11,249 nt of DNA, taken from positions 1-11,249 of the forward strand of contig JACMQP010000024.1 of the NCBI GenBank assembly GCA_014376915.1. Reading direction: 5' to 3'. Source of the DNA: Ramlibacter sp. (GTDB lineage Bacteria > Pseudomonadota > Gammaproteobacteria > Burkholderiales > Burkholderiaceae). Of this stretch, positions 1 to 7,666 are shown piece by piece. Position 1 is the stretch's first letter, and every line of letters begins with the position of its first letter. The position numbers were made by a program, and so were the translations under genes. The notes below the pieces were generated by a model. That model saw only the letters and a list, made by a program, of their open reading frames with translations, searched no databases and was not told where the DNA came from.

Positions 1-611
<611 letters not shown>

Positions 612-626
612 CCTCGCGGAGCAGCG

Positions 627-1544
627 ATGCCGCTCGGTACGCTGGACAGGACCCCTCCGCCATTCTTCCGGCAGGGCGCCTCGTCCCTGTCCAAGCTCAT
701 GGTCTGCAGCGCGCTGGCGCTGTTCCTGATGGTGGCGGACGCCCGCTTCAAGGTCACCCAGCCGCTGCGCGCCGCCGTGGCGACGCTGCTGTACCCGGTG
801 CAGATGGTCGCCATGGGGCCGGTCCAGCTGATCAGGAGCGCCGGCCGCTATTTCGAATCCCTTTCATCGGCGCAGGCCAACGAAGCCGCGGCGCGCCAGA
901 AGCTGGCACTGCAATCGCAGCGGGCCAGCCAGGTGGAACAGCTGGCCCAGGAAAACACGCGCCTGCGCAACCTGCTGGCGCTGCGCGAGCGCATCACCAC
1001 GCCGGCGGAAGCGGCGGAAGTCCTCTACGACGCCGCCGACCCGTACACCCGCCGCGTCATCATCAACAAGGGCATGACCCAGGGCATCACGGCGGGCTCT
1101 CCGGTGATCGACGAATCCGGCGTGCTGGGCCAGGTGACGCGCGTCCATCCGCTGATCAGCGAAGTCACGCTGGTCACCGACCGCGACCATGCGATCCCGG
1201 TGCTGAACGCCCGGACCGGGGCTCGCAGCGTGGCTTTCGGCGACCCCATCACCCGGGGCGGCTCGCTCGAACTGCGCTTCATGGCCGGCAATGCCGACGT
1301 CCAGGCCGGCGACATCCTCACCACCAGCGGCGTCGACGGCGTCTATCCGCCCGGGCTGCCGGTGGCCCGGGTGGTCAGCGTGGAACGCCGCGCCGACTCG
1401 GCCTTCGCCCGCATCTCCTGCTCGCCGCAGGCGCTGGTGGATGGGGCGCGCCACGTCATGGTGCTCAAGCCCGTCGCCGCGCAGATTCCAGCCCGGCCGG
1501 TGCCCGACGAGGTGGTTCCGGCCAGGAAGGGGCTGCGCAAATGA
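627..1544 (+). CDS. mreC: Rod shape-determining protein MreC
   Basis: MreC is a bitopic inner-membrane protein whose periplasmic part binds and activates PBP2 and links it to the MreB filament. The 305-residue product has a short cytoplasmic N-terminus, one hydrophobic segment at about residues 23-37, and an Ala/Gln/Leu-rich coiled coil at about 78-120. The MreC beta-barrel core runs from about 130 to 282, with the typical VIINKGMTQGI and GVLGQV stretches and TTSGVDGVYPPGLPV near 232-246. A short Pro-rich tail ends it. The ATG at 627 has GGAG at 618-621, five bases upstream, supporting this start. It follows mreB by 15 bases and overlaps the mreD start in an ATGA, so the genes are probably translationally coupled. 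Length and domain order are normal for the family. Confidence 0.95.
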   Translation: MPLGTLDRTPPPFFRQGASSLSKLMVCSALALFLMVADARFKVTQPLRAAVATLLYPVQMVAMGPVQLIRSAGRYFESLSSAQANEAAARQKLALQSQRASQVEQLAQENTRLRNLLALRERITTPAEAAEVLYDAADPYTRRVIINKGMTQGITAGSPVIDESGVLGQVTRVHPLISEVTLVTDRDHAIPVLNARTGARSVAFGDPITRGGSLELRFMAGNADVQAGDILTTSGVDGVYPPGLPVARVVSVERRADSAFARISCSPQALVDGARHVMVLKPVAAQIPARPVPDEVVPARKGLRK

Positions 1545-2059
1545 TCATGCGACCGGGCCAGCAGCTGCTGCTGCCCGCCAATCCGCTCTTCATCTGGGGC
1601 AGCCTGCTGCTGGCGTTGATCGCCAACATGCTGCCCCTGGGCCGCACGCCCTGGCTGCCGGACATCGTGGCGGTGGTGCTGGTGTTCTGGAGCGTGCACC
1701 AGCCGCAGCGCGTGGGCATCGGTGTGGCGTTCTTCTTCGGCCTGTTGATGGATGTCCACCAGGCTGCACTGCTGGGCCAGCACGCGCTGGCCTACACGGC
1801 GCTCAGCTTCTTCGCGATCACCATCCACCGCCGGCTGCTGTGGTTTTCGGTGCCGTCGCAGGCGGTGCAGTTGCTGCCGCTGTTCGTCGCCGCCCACGCC
1901 ATCGAGCTGGCGCTGCGGATGGCCGCCGGCGGCGCCTTTCCTGGGCTCTACCTCCTGCTGGCGCCGCTGCTCGAAGCGGTGCTGTGGCCGGTTATCAGCG
2001 TGGTCTTGCTCGCGCCCCAACGCCGCGCCCCAGACCCCGACGAAAATCGGCCCTTATGA
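1541..2059 (+). CDS. mreD: Rod shape-determining protein MreD
   Basis: MreD is a small polytopic inner-membrane protein that works with MreC, PBP2 and RodA in the elongasome. The 172-residue product is strongly hydrophobic. About five membrane segments can be seen, at roughly residues 17-33, 41-54, 58-70 with the re-entrant FFFGLLMD, 82-97 and 106-165 (the last probably two helices). The motif GLLMDVHQAALLGQHAL is the conserved MreD signature. The ATG at 1541 lies inside the end of mreC (stop 1542-1544) and has AAGGGG at 1527-1532, eight bases upstream. A second in-frame ATG at 1547 is possible but less well placed. The stop is a TGA at 2057-2059. Nothing about length or composition is unusual. 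Confidence 0.93.
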   Translation: MIMRPGQQLLLPANPLFIWGSLLLALIANMLPLGRTPWLPDIVAVVLVFWSVHQPQRVGIGVAFFFGLLMDVHQAALLGQHALAYTALSFFAITIHRRLLWFSVPSQAVQLLPLFVAAHAIELALRMAAGGAFPGLYLLLAPLLEAVLWPVISVVLLAPQRRAPDPDENRPL

Positions 2060-2162
2060 AACCCTGTGGCACAGTCCAGCCGCGCGCGCGACAGCGCAGA
2101 GCACTGCTCTGTCCCCAACTGTTCAGGTCTGACGGGCCAGACCATCGGATCAGGGGTTGCCG
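2060..2162 (+). other. Structured gap between mreD and mrdA with two hairpins
   Basis: No gene is present in these 103 bases. Two perfect short inverted repeats can be read: CAGAGC/GCTCTG with a 3-base loop at 2097-2111, and GGTCTG/CAGACC with a 6-base loop at 2126-2143. Between them lies CCCCAACTG, which recurs in a related setting upstream of atpC. Neither hairpin has a T-tract, so neither looks like an intrinsic terminator. They may be mRNA structures within the operon, or the remains of a small repeat. The other intergenic gaps in this operon are 15 bases or an overlap, so this one stands out. Confidence 0.6.
2152..2156 (+). promoter_or_regulatory. Ribosome binding site fixing the mrdA start
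   Basis: AGGGG lies six bases before the ATG at 2163. It abuts the in-frame TTG at 2157, so it cannot serve that codon, and the ATG at 2172 would be too far away. It therefore decides the start of mrdA. Confidence 0.65.
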
Positions 2163-4448
2163 ATGACGGAGATGCGCAACGTCGAGGCCGACCTGTCGCG
2201 CTTTCGGCTGCGGGTGCTGGTTCTCAGCATCTGCGTGCTGGTGGCCTTCACGCTGCTGGCGGCGCGGCTGGTGTACCTGCAGGTGGTGCGGCACGAGGAC
2301 CTGAGCGAGCAGGCTGAGAACAACCGCACGGCGATCGTGCCGGTGGTCCCGAACCGGGGGCTGATCCTAGACCGCAACGGCATCGTGCTGGCCAGCAACT
2401 ATTCGGCCTACACGCTCGAGATCACGCCTTCACGGATCGACCAGACCCTGGACAAGACGATCGAGGCGCTGGGCCAGGTGATCGACATCCAGCCGCGCGA
2501 CAAGCGCCGCTTCAAGAAGTTGCTGGACGAATCGAAAAGCTTCGAGTCGCTGCCGATCCGCACCCGTTTGACCGACGAGGAAGTGGCGCGCTTCGCCGCC
2601 CAGCGCTATCGCTTCCCCGGCGTCGACATCAAGGCCCGGCTGTTCCGCAACTATCCATGGGGCGAACTGGCCAGCCATGTGATCGGCTACATCGGGCGCA
2701 TCAACCAGGCCGAGAAGGAGCGCATCGACGCGGGCGAGGACGAGGCCAATTATCGCGGCACCGAATACATCGGTAAGCTGGGTGTCGAGCAGAGCTACGA
2801 GCAGCAGCTGCACGGCATCACCGGCGTCGAACAGGTGGAAACCTCCGCCGGCGGCCGCGCCGTACGCAAGCTCGCAAGCAATCCGGCGACGCCCGGCAAC
2901 ACCGTGGTGATGTCGATCGACATCAAGCTGCAGAAGCTGATCGAGGACCTGTACGGGGACCGGCGCGGCGCGCTGGTGGCGATCGATCCGAAGACCGGCG
3001 AGGTGTTGGCCTTCGTCAGCAAGCCAACCTTCGACCCGAACCTGTTCGTCGAAGGCATCGACAGCGAGAACTGGCAGGCCCTGAACGAGTCGCCGGACAA
3101 GCCGCTGCTGAATCGCGCGCTGCGGGGCACCTACCCGCCCGGCTCCACCTTCAAGCCGTTCATGGCGCTGGCTGCGCTGGAGAGCGGCAAGCGCACGCCG
3201 CAGCAATCGATTTCCGACCCCGGCTACTTCATGTTCGGCGGCCACCGTTTCCGCGACGACAAGGAAGGCGGCCACGGCTCGGTCGACATGTACAAGTCGA
3301 TCGTGCAGTCGTGCGACACCTACTACTACATCCTGGCCAACGACATGGGCGTGGATCTGATGCACGACCAGCTGCAGCACTTCGGCTTCGGCGAGTTGAC
3401 CGGCATCGACATCCAGGGCGAGTCGCGCGGGCTGCTGCCGTCGACCCGCTGGAAACGCGCCGCTTACCGCAAGCCTGAGCAGCAGAAGTGGTACGCCGGC
3501 GAAACCATCTCGCTTGGCATCGGCCAGGGCTATAACAACTTCACCATGCTGCAGCTGGCGGCGGCGACAGCGGTGCTGGCCAACAACGGAGTGAAGATGC
3601 GGCCGCACCTGGTGCACCAAGTGGTGGACATCGTCACCCGCGCGCCCAAGGCCGGCGCCATGCGCGAGACCGTCGGCCAGCTTAGCGCCAAGCCCCAGAA
3701 CATCGCCGTGATCCGCAATGCGCTGGTGGGCGTGAACGTCGAGGGAACGTCCGCCGCATCGTTCCGCGGCGCCGCGTACACCAGCGGCGGCAAGACCGGC
3801 ACCGCGCAGGTGATCAAGATCAAGCAGGGCGAGAAGTACAACGCTGCGGCGATCGACGAGCGCCATCGCGACCACGCGCTGTTCATGGCGTACGCGCCAG
3901 CCGACGACCCGAAGATCGCCATCGCCATGGTGGTGGAGAACTCCGGCTTCGGCGGCCAGAACGCGGCGCCGATCGTCCGCCGCGCCTTCGACTACTGGCT
4001 GGCCGGCCTGTATCCGAGCGAGGAAGACATGGCGGCGGTACGCCAAGGCAAGGCCACGACGCCGATCGGCAAGCCGCGCAGCGCCGCTGAGTTCGCGTGG
4101 CCGCCCGCCGGCAGCGCCGCGACAGCCGCAGCGGCGACCGCGGCCGCAATGGCCGCCGCGACCCCGTCGCTGATCCCGCCGGCCTCGATCGACGCGGTGG
4201 TGTCGGCGTCGTTGCCGGCCTCCGGTGCCGCTCCCGCCGGGACGCCCGCCGCTTCGGTGGCCAGGCCAGCCGCCTCGGCGGCGCCGGCCGCATCCGCGGT
4301 GACGCCGCCCACGGCCGCCCGTTCGGCGTCCGCGTTGAAGCCCGCAGCTTCAGCGGCCGCGCGGCAGGCCGCGGTGCGACTACCGCCGGTCCGGCCACCG
4401 GTGGTGCGCGAGCCACCGGCCGCGGGCGCCACCGGCCGCGCCCAGTGA
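2163..4448 (+). CDS. mrdA: Penicillin-binding protein 2 (elongation transpeptidase)
   Basis: PBP2 is the class B transpeptidase that crosslinks new side-wall peptidoglycan, acting in the periplasm with RodA, MreC and MreB. The 761-residue product has one N-terminal membrane anchor at about residues 16-37 and a pedestal/dimerisation domain at about 45-230. The transpeptidase domain runs from about 260 to 620. The catalytic motifs are intact: S328-T-F-K331 (nucleophile Ser328), S383-C-D385 and K544-T-G546. Typical PBP2 proteins end at about 630-650 residues. This one continues with a low-complexity Ala/Pro/Ser/Thr/Val tail from about 643 to 761, ending in Pro- and Arg-rich sequence. The start is ATG 2163, with AGGGG six bases before it, rather than the in-frame TTG at 2157. 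It lies 103 bases after mreD. The usual next gene, rodA, is not found downstream. Confidence 0.96.
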   Translation: MTEMRNVEADLSRFRLRVLVLSICVLVAFTLLAARLVYLQVVRHEDLSEQAENNRTAIVPVVPNRGLILDRNGIVLASNYSAYTLEITPSRIDQTLDKTIEALGQVIDIQPRDKRRFKKLLDESKSFESLPIRTRLTDEEVARFAAQRYRFPGVDIKARLFRNYPWGELASHVIGYIGRINQAEKERIDAGEDEANYRGTEYIGKLGVEQSYEQQLHGITGVEQVETSAGGRAVRKLASNPATPGNTVVMSIDIKLQKLIEDLYGDRRGALVAIDPKTGEVLAFVSKPTFDPNLFVEGIDSENWQALNESPDKPLLNRALRGTYPPGSTFKPFMALAALESGKRTPQQSISDPGYFMFGGHRFRDDKEGGHGSVDMYKSIVQSCDTYYYILANDMGVDLMHDQLQHFGFGELTGIDIQGESRGLLPSTRWKRAAYRKPEQQKWYAGETISLGIGQGYNNFTMLQLAAATAVLANNGVKMRPHLVHQVVDIVTRAPKAGAMRETVGQLSAKPQNIAVIRNALVGVNVEGTSAASFRGAAYTSGGKTGTAQVIKIKQGEKYNAAAIDERHRDHALFMAYAPADDPKIAIAMVVENSGFGGQNAAPIVRRAFDYWLAGLYPSEEDMAAVRQGKATTPIGKPRSAAEFAWPPAGSAATAAAATAAAMAAATPSLIPPASIDAVVSASLPASGAAPAGTPAASVARPAASAAPAASAVTPPTAARSASALKPAASAAARQAAVRLPPVRPPVVREPPAAGATGRAQ

Positions 4449-4610
4449 CCCGCCCCGGCGTCGGCCGGACCCGTTGCCCAGTAAGCCGGGCGGACCACGA
4501 TCATCGGCAACGAACAGGAAGTGACGGCAACGGTGCTGGCCGAACTGGAGCGCGCCGCGGATCCACGCTTCCGCGAAATCATGTCGGCCACGCTGACCGG
4601 GGCCGAGTAC

Positions 4611-4645
4611 CAGCAGGCGTGCGCGGTCATCGCGCACGCCTGCTG
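4611..4645. repeat. Perfect 15-base inverted repeat with 5-base loop
   Basis: Left arm 4611-4625 (CAGCAGGCGTGCGCG) and right arm 4631-4645 are exact reverse complements around the loop GTCAT. The hairpin would be very stable. No T-tract follows on either strand, so it is not a canonical intrinsic terminator. However, it is the only strong hairpin after mrdA and could still mark or protect the 3' end of the mre transcript. It overlaps the stop codon and frame break in the dioxygenase remnant, which suggests that the right arm was made by copying the left arm. Confidence 0.85.
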
Positions 4646-4798
4646 ACGATCGCATCGCACAACGAGGTCGTGCTGGCGGCGACTCACTCGGCCTGTCGGC
4701 ACTGGTCTGCCTCTTGAACACCGGCGCCAGCATCGTGAGCGGGCCGACCCCAGGAGCACCGATCTTCGTCAATGCCTGGGTGCGCGACCGCGCGGGCC

Positions 4799-4837
4799 GC
4801 CCGGCCGCAGCTCTCGATGCTGACGCGACGGCCGGGC
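4799..4837 (-). repeat. 9-base inverted repeat at the end of the yheT-like gene
   Basis: GCCCGGCCG at 4799-4807 and its exact reverse complement at 4829-4837 enclose a 21-base loop. The right arm touches the stop codon of the hydrolase gene on the minus strand. It could form a 3' mRNA structure for the three-gene minus cluster. The loop is long and no T-tract follows, and GC-rich DNA gives such pairs by chance, so a terminator role is only possible. Confidence 0.3.
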
Positions 4838-5805
4838 TAAACCAGAGCCTTGCGCAGCCAGCCGCCGACTTCATCCGGCATCCGCCGCACGTGGCCCGGC
4901 GAATGCCCGTCGGGAAACCCGACATGTCCACCGTGCGCCGGCTGCCACAGCGTCACGTAGTCGCCGGCTTCCCGCTGCACCGGCAGGCTCCAGGCGGGCA
5001 CGAATGGATCGTTGCGCGCATTGAGCACCAGCGCGGGAATGCGGATGCGGTGCAAATGCGGCTTGGCTGACGCACGGGTGTAGTAGTCGTCGGCGTTCCT
5101 GAACCCGTGCAGCGGCGCCGTGAACAGGTCGTCGAAATCGCGCAGGTCACGTGCCGCCAGCAACCGGGCCCGGTCGAACAAGCCCGGGTGCTGGTCCAGT
5201 TTGGCCAGCGCCTTGGGTTTCATGCTGCGCATGAACATCGTGGTGTAGACCATGCGATTGAAGCCGCGCCCAATGGCCCAGCCGCCGGCGGCGAGGTCGA
5301 TCGGCGAACAGACCGCAGCCACGGCGCGCACACACTGGCTCGCCGACTCCCCGGCTTCAGCCGCCCAGCGCAGCAAGGCATTGCCACCGAGTGACACGCC
5401 GACAGCGACCATCGGGCCGCGATGCGCGGCGCGCAGCCGCCCGAGCATCCAGCCGATTTCCTCATGGTCGCCGGAGTGGTAGGCCCGCGGCGCCTGGTTG
5501 AGCTCGCCGCTGCAGCCCCGGAAGTGCGGCACCGCGAATGCCATGCCGTGCTCGCGCGCGTGGTCGGCGAAAGCCTCGGCGTAGTGGCTCCGGGACGAGC
5601 CTTCGAGACCGTGGAACAGCACCAGGAGCGGCCTTGGGCGTGCTTCCTGAACGAGCCAATCCACATCGACGAAATCCCCGTCCGGCGTCGGCCAGCGCTC
5701 GCGCCGGTAGTCGGGCCGCGGGCCGCGGCCGCGACGCGCATACAGCGCAGGCCAGATGGTCTGCAGGTTGCCCCCGGGCAGCCACCACGGAGCGACATAG
5801 TTCAT
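4837..5805 (-). CDS. YheT-family alpha/beta hydrolase
   Basis: This 322-residue protein belongs to the YheT/COG0429 group of alpha/beta hydrolases, cytoplasmic esterase-like enzymes whose natural substrate in bacteria is not settled. The N-terminus APWWLPGGNLQTIWPAL is the family signature. LFHGLEGSSRSHY at about 63-75 forms the oxyanion region. The nucleophile elbow GVSLGG has Ser138, the acid is Asp266 in NARNDPFVP, and the base is His294 in HGGHVGF. The full triad is present, so it is probably active. I start it at ATG 5805 because homologues begin just before the WWLPGGN motif; the open frame upstream to 5940 runs through the neighbouring gene. No clear Shine-Dalgarno precedes it, and it starts 8 bases after the upstream gene's stop, so translation is probably coupled. 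It is last in a minus-strand cluster. Confidence 0.88.
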   Translation of the reverse strand: MNYVAPWWLPGGNLQTIWPALYARRGRGPRPDYRRERWPTPDGDFVDVDWLVQEARPRPLLVLFHGLEGSSRSHYAEAFADHAREHGMAFAVPHFRGCSGELNQAPRAYHSGDHEEIGWMLGRLRAAHRGPMVAVGVSLGGNALLRWAAEAGESASQCVRAVAAVCSPIDLAAGGWAIGRGFNRMVYTTMFMRSMKPKALAKLDQHPGLFDRARLLAARDLRDFDDLFTAPLHGFRNADDYYTRASAKPHLHRIRIPALVLNARNDPFVPAWSLPVQREAGDYVTLWQPAHGGHVGFPDGHSPGHVRRMPDEVGGWLRKALV

Positions 5806-5813
5806 GGCCGGCG

Positions 5814-6260
5814 TCAGTGCAGGACCTGGGGCGTGATCGACACTTCCTGCACTTCGCTTTCGGTGCCCGGGCTCGCATGGTGGGTGACCAGGCGCCAGCC
5901 TTGCGCGGTCTTGAGGTAGACGTTGGTCGCGATCACCCATGCGTTCTTCGGGCCTTCCGGCGAGGGCACTTCTACCCGCTCCAGGAGGTTGTGCACCGAG
6001 CTGGCCAGCGATTCGGTCTTGCGCACGCGCTCGGGCCAGGCACGGATGCTGCCGTTAGCGAACATGGCCGCAAAAGTGGCGCGGATGGCGCCGGCCCCGA
6101 TCACGCGTGGCCCGCCGGGATGGATGCAGACGATCTCGTCCTCGTCGGCCCAGCAGGCCATGAGCTTGTCGATGTCGCCGGTCTGGAGCGCCTCGTAGAA
6201 GGCCGCTTCGATGTCATCGGGGTTGCCCTGCAGGCTCGCCGGAATTTTGCTCTTGCGCAT
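5814..6260 (-). CDS. NTF2/SnoaL-like small protein
   Basis: The 148-residue product fits the NTF2-like (SnoaL/ketosteroid-isomerase-like) fold, a cone-shaped domain used by many unrelated small enzymes and binding proteins. It has an N-terminal helix, DDIEAAFYEALQTGDIDKLMACWADED, at about 15-41. Next come CIHPGGPRVIGAGAIRATF at about 45-63 and a strand-rich C-terminal half ending WRLVTHHASP at about 122-131. No signal peptide or membrane segment is visible, so it is probably cytoplasmic. The IHPGG and LVTHHASP stretches resemble COG4319-type proteins, but the reaction cannot be told from sequence. The start at ATG 6260 is chosen by alignment with this fold; the reading frame stays open upstream through the next gene. 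It lies 20 bases after the upstream gene and 8 bases before the hydrolase start, so it belongs to the same operon. Confidence 0.8.
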   Translation of the reverse strand: MRKSKIPASLQGNPDDIEAAFYEALQTGDIDKLMACWADEDEIVCIHPGGPRVIGAGAIRATFAAMFANGSIRAWPERVRKTESLASSVHNLLERVEVPSPEGPKNAWVIATNVYLKTAQGWRLVTHHASPGTESEVQEVSITPQVLH

Positions 6261-6280
6261 GGGCGTGAGTTTGCCTGCTT

Positions 6281-7027
6281 TCAGCGACCCAGCCAGGCTG
6301 CCACCAGCGCCTGCAGGTTGCCCTGGGAAGCGCGCCACACCAGGTCGGGCGCGGCCACATGGATGCCATGGGGCGCCATCTGCAGCGCGCATGCGACCAG
6401 TTCCGCCACCCTGGTGGCCCGCACCGGCTGCTCGCTGGACGGCACCATGAAGCGCAGCGTCGACAGCATCCAGTGCGCCGTGCCAGCCAGCAGGCCGTCC
6501 GGTGCCGCGGGTTCGGACTTTTTCGCCGAGCGCACGAACAGCACCCGCTCGAATCCGAGCGTCGCCACGGTGTGCTCGTCGAGCGTCGCCAGTCCGCGCT
6601 TGAGCGCGTCCGGCAACCGGCCCTGCGCATGGGGCAGCACCACCACCAGCGTGGTCACGCCGCAGCCGCGCATCCAGCGGGCGAGCGTGGGCAACTGGTC
6701 TGGACGCGGCGTCCACAGCGCCCGCTCGCGGTCGTAGAACGGGCGCGGCGGCTCGAACAGGATCACCCCGATCCGCGCCGCGAGCACCGGCCAGGGCTGG
6801 TCCAGCTCCGGCGGCACCACCACGCAGGCGAGCCCACGCAGTCCTTGGGTCACGGGCTCGCGCGCCAGCACCTGAACCGGGCCGTAGTTGCCGGAGCCGG
6901 CCAGTCGGCGCAGCACTTCGTTGCCAAGCACGCCGGTGGCGCCGGCGATCAGCACCGGCGGCAGCGACGGGCCCGGTGACGGCCCGCGCGAGGCGGCCTG
7001 CAGGGCTTGAATCGGGCCATGGCGCAT
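6281..7027 (-). CDS. Rossmann-fold NAD(P)-binding protein (atypical SDR/NmrA-like)
   Basis: The 248-residue product starts with a short Pro/Gly-rich leader. A beta strand and dinucleotide loop follow, VLIAGATGVLGNEVLRRL at about 25-42, with the GATGxxG form typical of extended or atypical short-chain dehydrogenases and NmrA-like proteins. Strands such as VQVLARE, GVILFEPP and TTLVVVLPHAQ continue the fold. I see no YxxxK catalytic pair in the usual position. It may therefore be a redox sensor, or an epimerase- or HTATIP2-like protein, rather than a classic dehydrogenase. ATG 7027 is the only good start before the loop; initiation inside the leader cannot be excluded. It is the first gene of a minus-strand cluster with the NTF2-like gene 20 bases downstream, and is divergent from lemA 44 bases away. 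Substrate and pathway are unknown. Confidence 0.78.
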   Translation of the reverse strand: MRHGPIQALQAASRGPSPGPSLPPVLIAGATGVLGNEVLRRLAGSGNYGPVQVLAREPVTQGLRGLACVVVPPELDQPWPVLAARIGVILFEPPRPFYDRERALWTPRPDQLPTLARWMRGCGVTTLVVVLPHAQGRLPDALKRGLATLDEHTVATLGFERVLFVRSAKKSEPAAPDGLLAGTAHWMLSTLRFMVPSSEQPVRATRVAELVACALQMAPHGIHVAAPDLVWRASQGNLQALVAAWLGR

Positions 7028-7071
7028 GCATCTATGCTACCGTTCCCGTTCCCGAAAATAAGGATGAATCC

Positions 7072-7662
7072 ATGAAACGCTGGCTCCTGTGCATCGCGAC
7101 GGTCCTGGCCCTGACCGGTTGCGGCTACAACGACTTCCAGCGGCTCGACGAAGCCAGCAAATCGGCCTGGAGCGAGGTCCTGAACCAGTACCAGCGACGC
7201 GCCGACCTGATCCCGAACATCGTGGCCAGCGTCAAGGGCGAGGCCAACTTCGAGCAGGAGACGCTGACCAAGGTGGTCGAGGCCCGGGCCCGGGCGACCT
7301 CGATCCAGGTGACGCCCGAGACGCTGAACGACCCGGCGGCGTTCCAGAAATTTCAGCAGGCCCAGGGCGAGCTCTCCAGCGCGCTCAGCCGGCTGATGGT
7401 GGTGAGCGAGCGCTACCCCGACCTGAAGGCCAACAAGGGCTTCAGCGACCTGCGGGTGCAGCTCGAAGGGACGGAGAATCGCATCACGGTGGCCCGCAAC
7501 CGCTACATCGCCACCGTGCAGGAATACAACGTGCTGTCGCGCAGCTTCCCCACCAACCTGACCGCCATGGTCTTCAAGTACCCGCCGAAGCCGGTGTTCA
7601 CGGTGCAGAACGAAGCCCAGATCTCCACCCCGCCGCAGGTCGACTTCGGCACCAAGAAGTAG
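7072..7662 (+). CDS. lemA: LemA family lipoprotein
   Basis: LemA proteins are membrane-anchored helical-bundle proteins, widely conserved but of unsettled role, often encoded beside TPM-domain proteins as here. The 196-residue product has a signal peptide with a clear lipobox L14-T-G-C17, so it should be lipidated on Cys17. The LemA core includes NQYQRRADLIPNIVASVKG at about 38-56, SERYPDLKAN at about 112-121, and LEGTENRITVARNRYI at about 131-146. Length is normal for the family. The start is ATG 7072, preceded by AAGGA at 7060-7064, seven bases upstream; an in-frame upstream ATG at 6976 lies inside the divergent gene and is rejected. It heads a three-gene operon: the next gene starts four bases after the stop at 7662. 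Confidence 0.94.
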   Translation: MKRWLLCIATVLALTGCGYNDFQRLDEASKSAWSEVLNQYQRRADLIPNIVASVKGEANFEQETLTKVVEARARATSIQVTPETLNDPAAFQKFQQAQGELSSALSRLMVVSERYPDLKANKGFSDLRVQLEGTENRITVARNRYIATVQEYNVLSRSFPTNLTAMVFKYPPKPVFTVQNEAQISTPPQVDFGTKK

Positions 7663-7666
7663 CCAC

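Larger units (their letters stand above)
4500..4845 (+). pseudogene. Decayed intradiol ring-cleavage dioxygenase
   Basis: Intact members are non-haem iron enzymes that cleave catechol or hydroxyquinol between the hydroxyl groups. Here only fragments remain, read in three successive frames. 4500-4646 gives TATVLAELERAADPRFREIM and then LTGAEYQQACAVI, like the N-terminal helical domain of the family; it ends at a TGA at 4644-4646. About 4652-4681 gives SHNEVVLAA in the next frame. 4681-4845 gives DSLGLSALVCLLN, then SIVSGPTPGAPIFVNAWVRD, resembling the segment leading into the catalytic beta-sandwich. The usual stretch between CLLN and SIV, containing GPFW-type residues, is missing, as is everything beyond about GL-NQ. 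That includes all iron-ligand Tyr and His residues. There is no start codon with a ribosome binding site. Similarity is by recall of family motifs. The fragments cannot yield a working enzyme. Confidence 0.7.

Noticed and set aside
2430..4046. 538-codon open frame on the minus strand across mrdA
   Set aside because: It lies wholly opposite a confident PBP2 gene, has no recognisable domain and is His/Val/Ala/Leu-rich. Long antisense frames are expected where third positions are nearly all G or C.
4097..4717. 206-codon plus-strand frame spanning the mrdA end and the dioxygenase remnant
   Set aside because: Its first half is the mrdA tail in the wrong frame. Only a short part (about 4652-4681) carries dioxygenase-like sequence, so it is not a gene.
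5814..7031. 405-codon minus-strand frame that would fuse another product to the NTF2-like domain
   Set aside because: The upstream two-thirds are Arg/Ala-rich shadow sequence of the Rossmann-fold gene in another frame. The NTF2-like domain is complete from ATG 6260, so no fusion is needed.
7007..7038. Possible lemA promoter, TTGAAT at 7007-7012 and TATGCT at 7033-7038
   Set aside because: The spacing is 20 bases and the -35 match is partial and inside the divergent gene. A promoter in this small divergent region is likely, but this pair is too weak to call.
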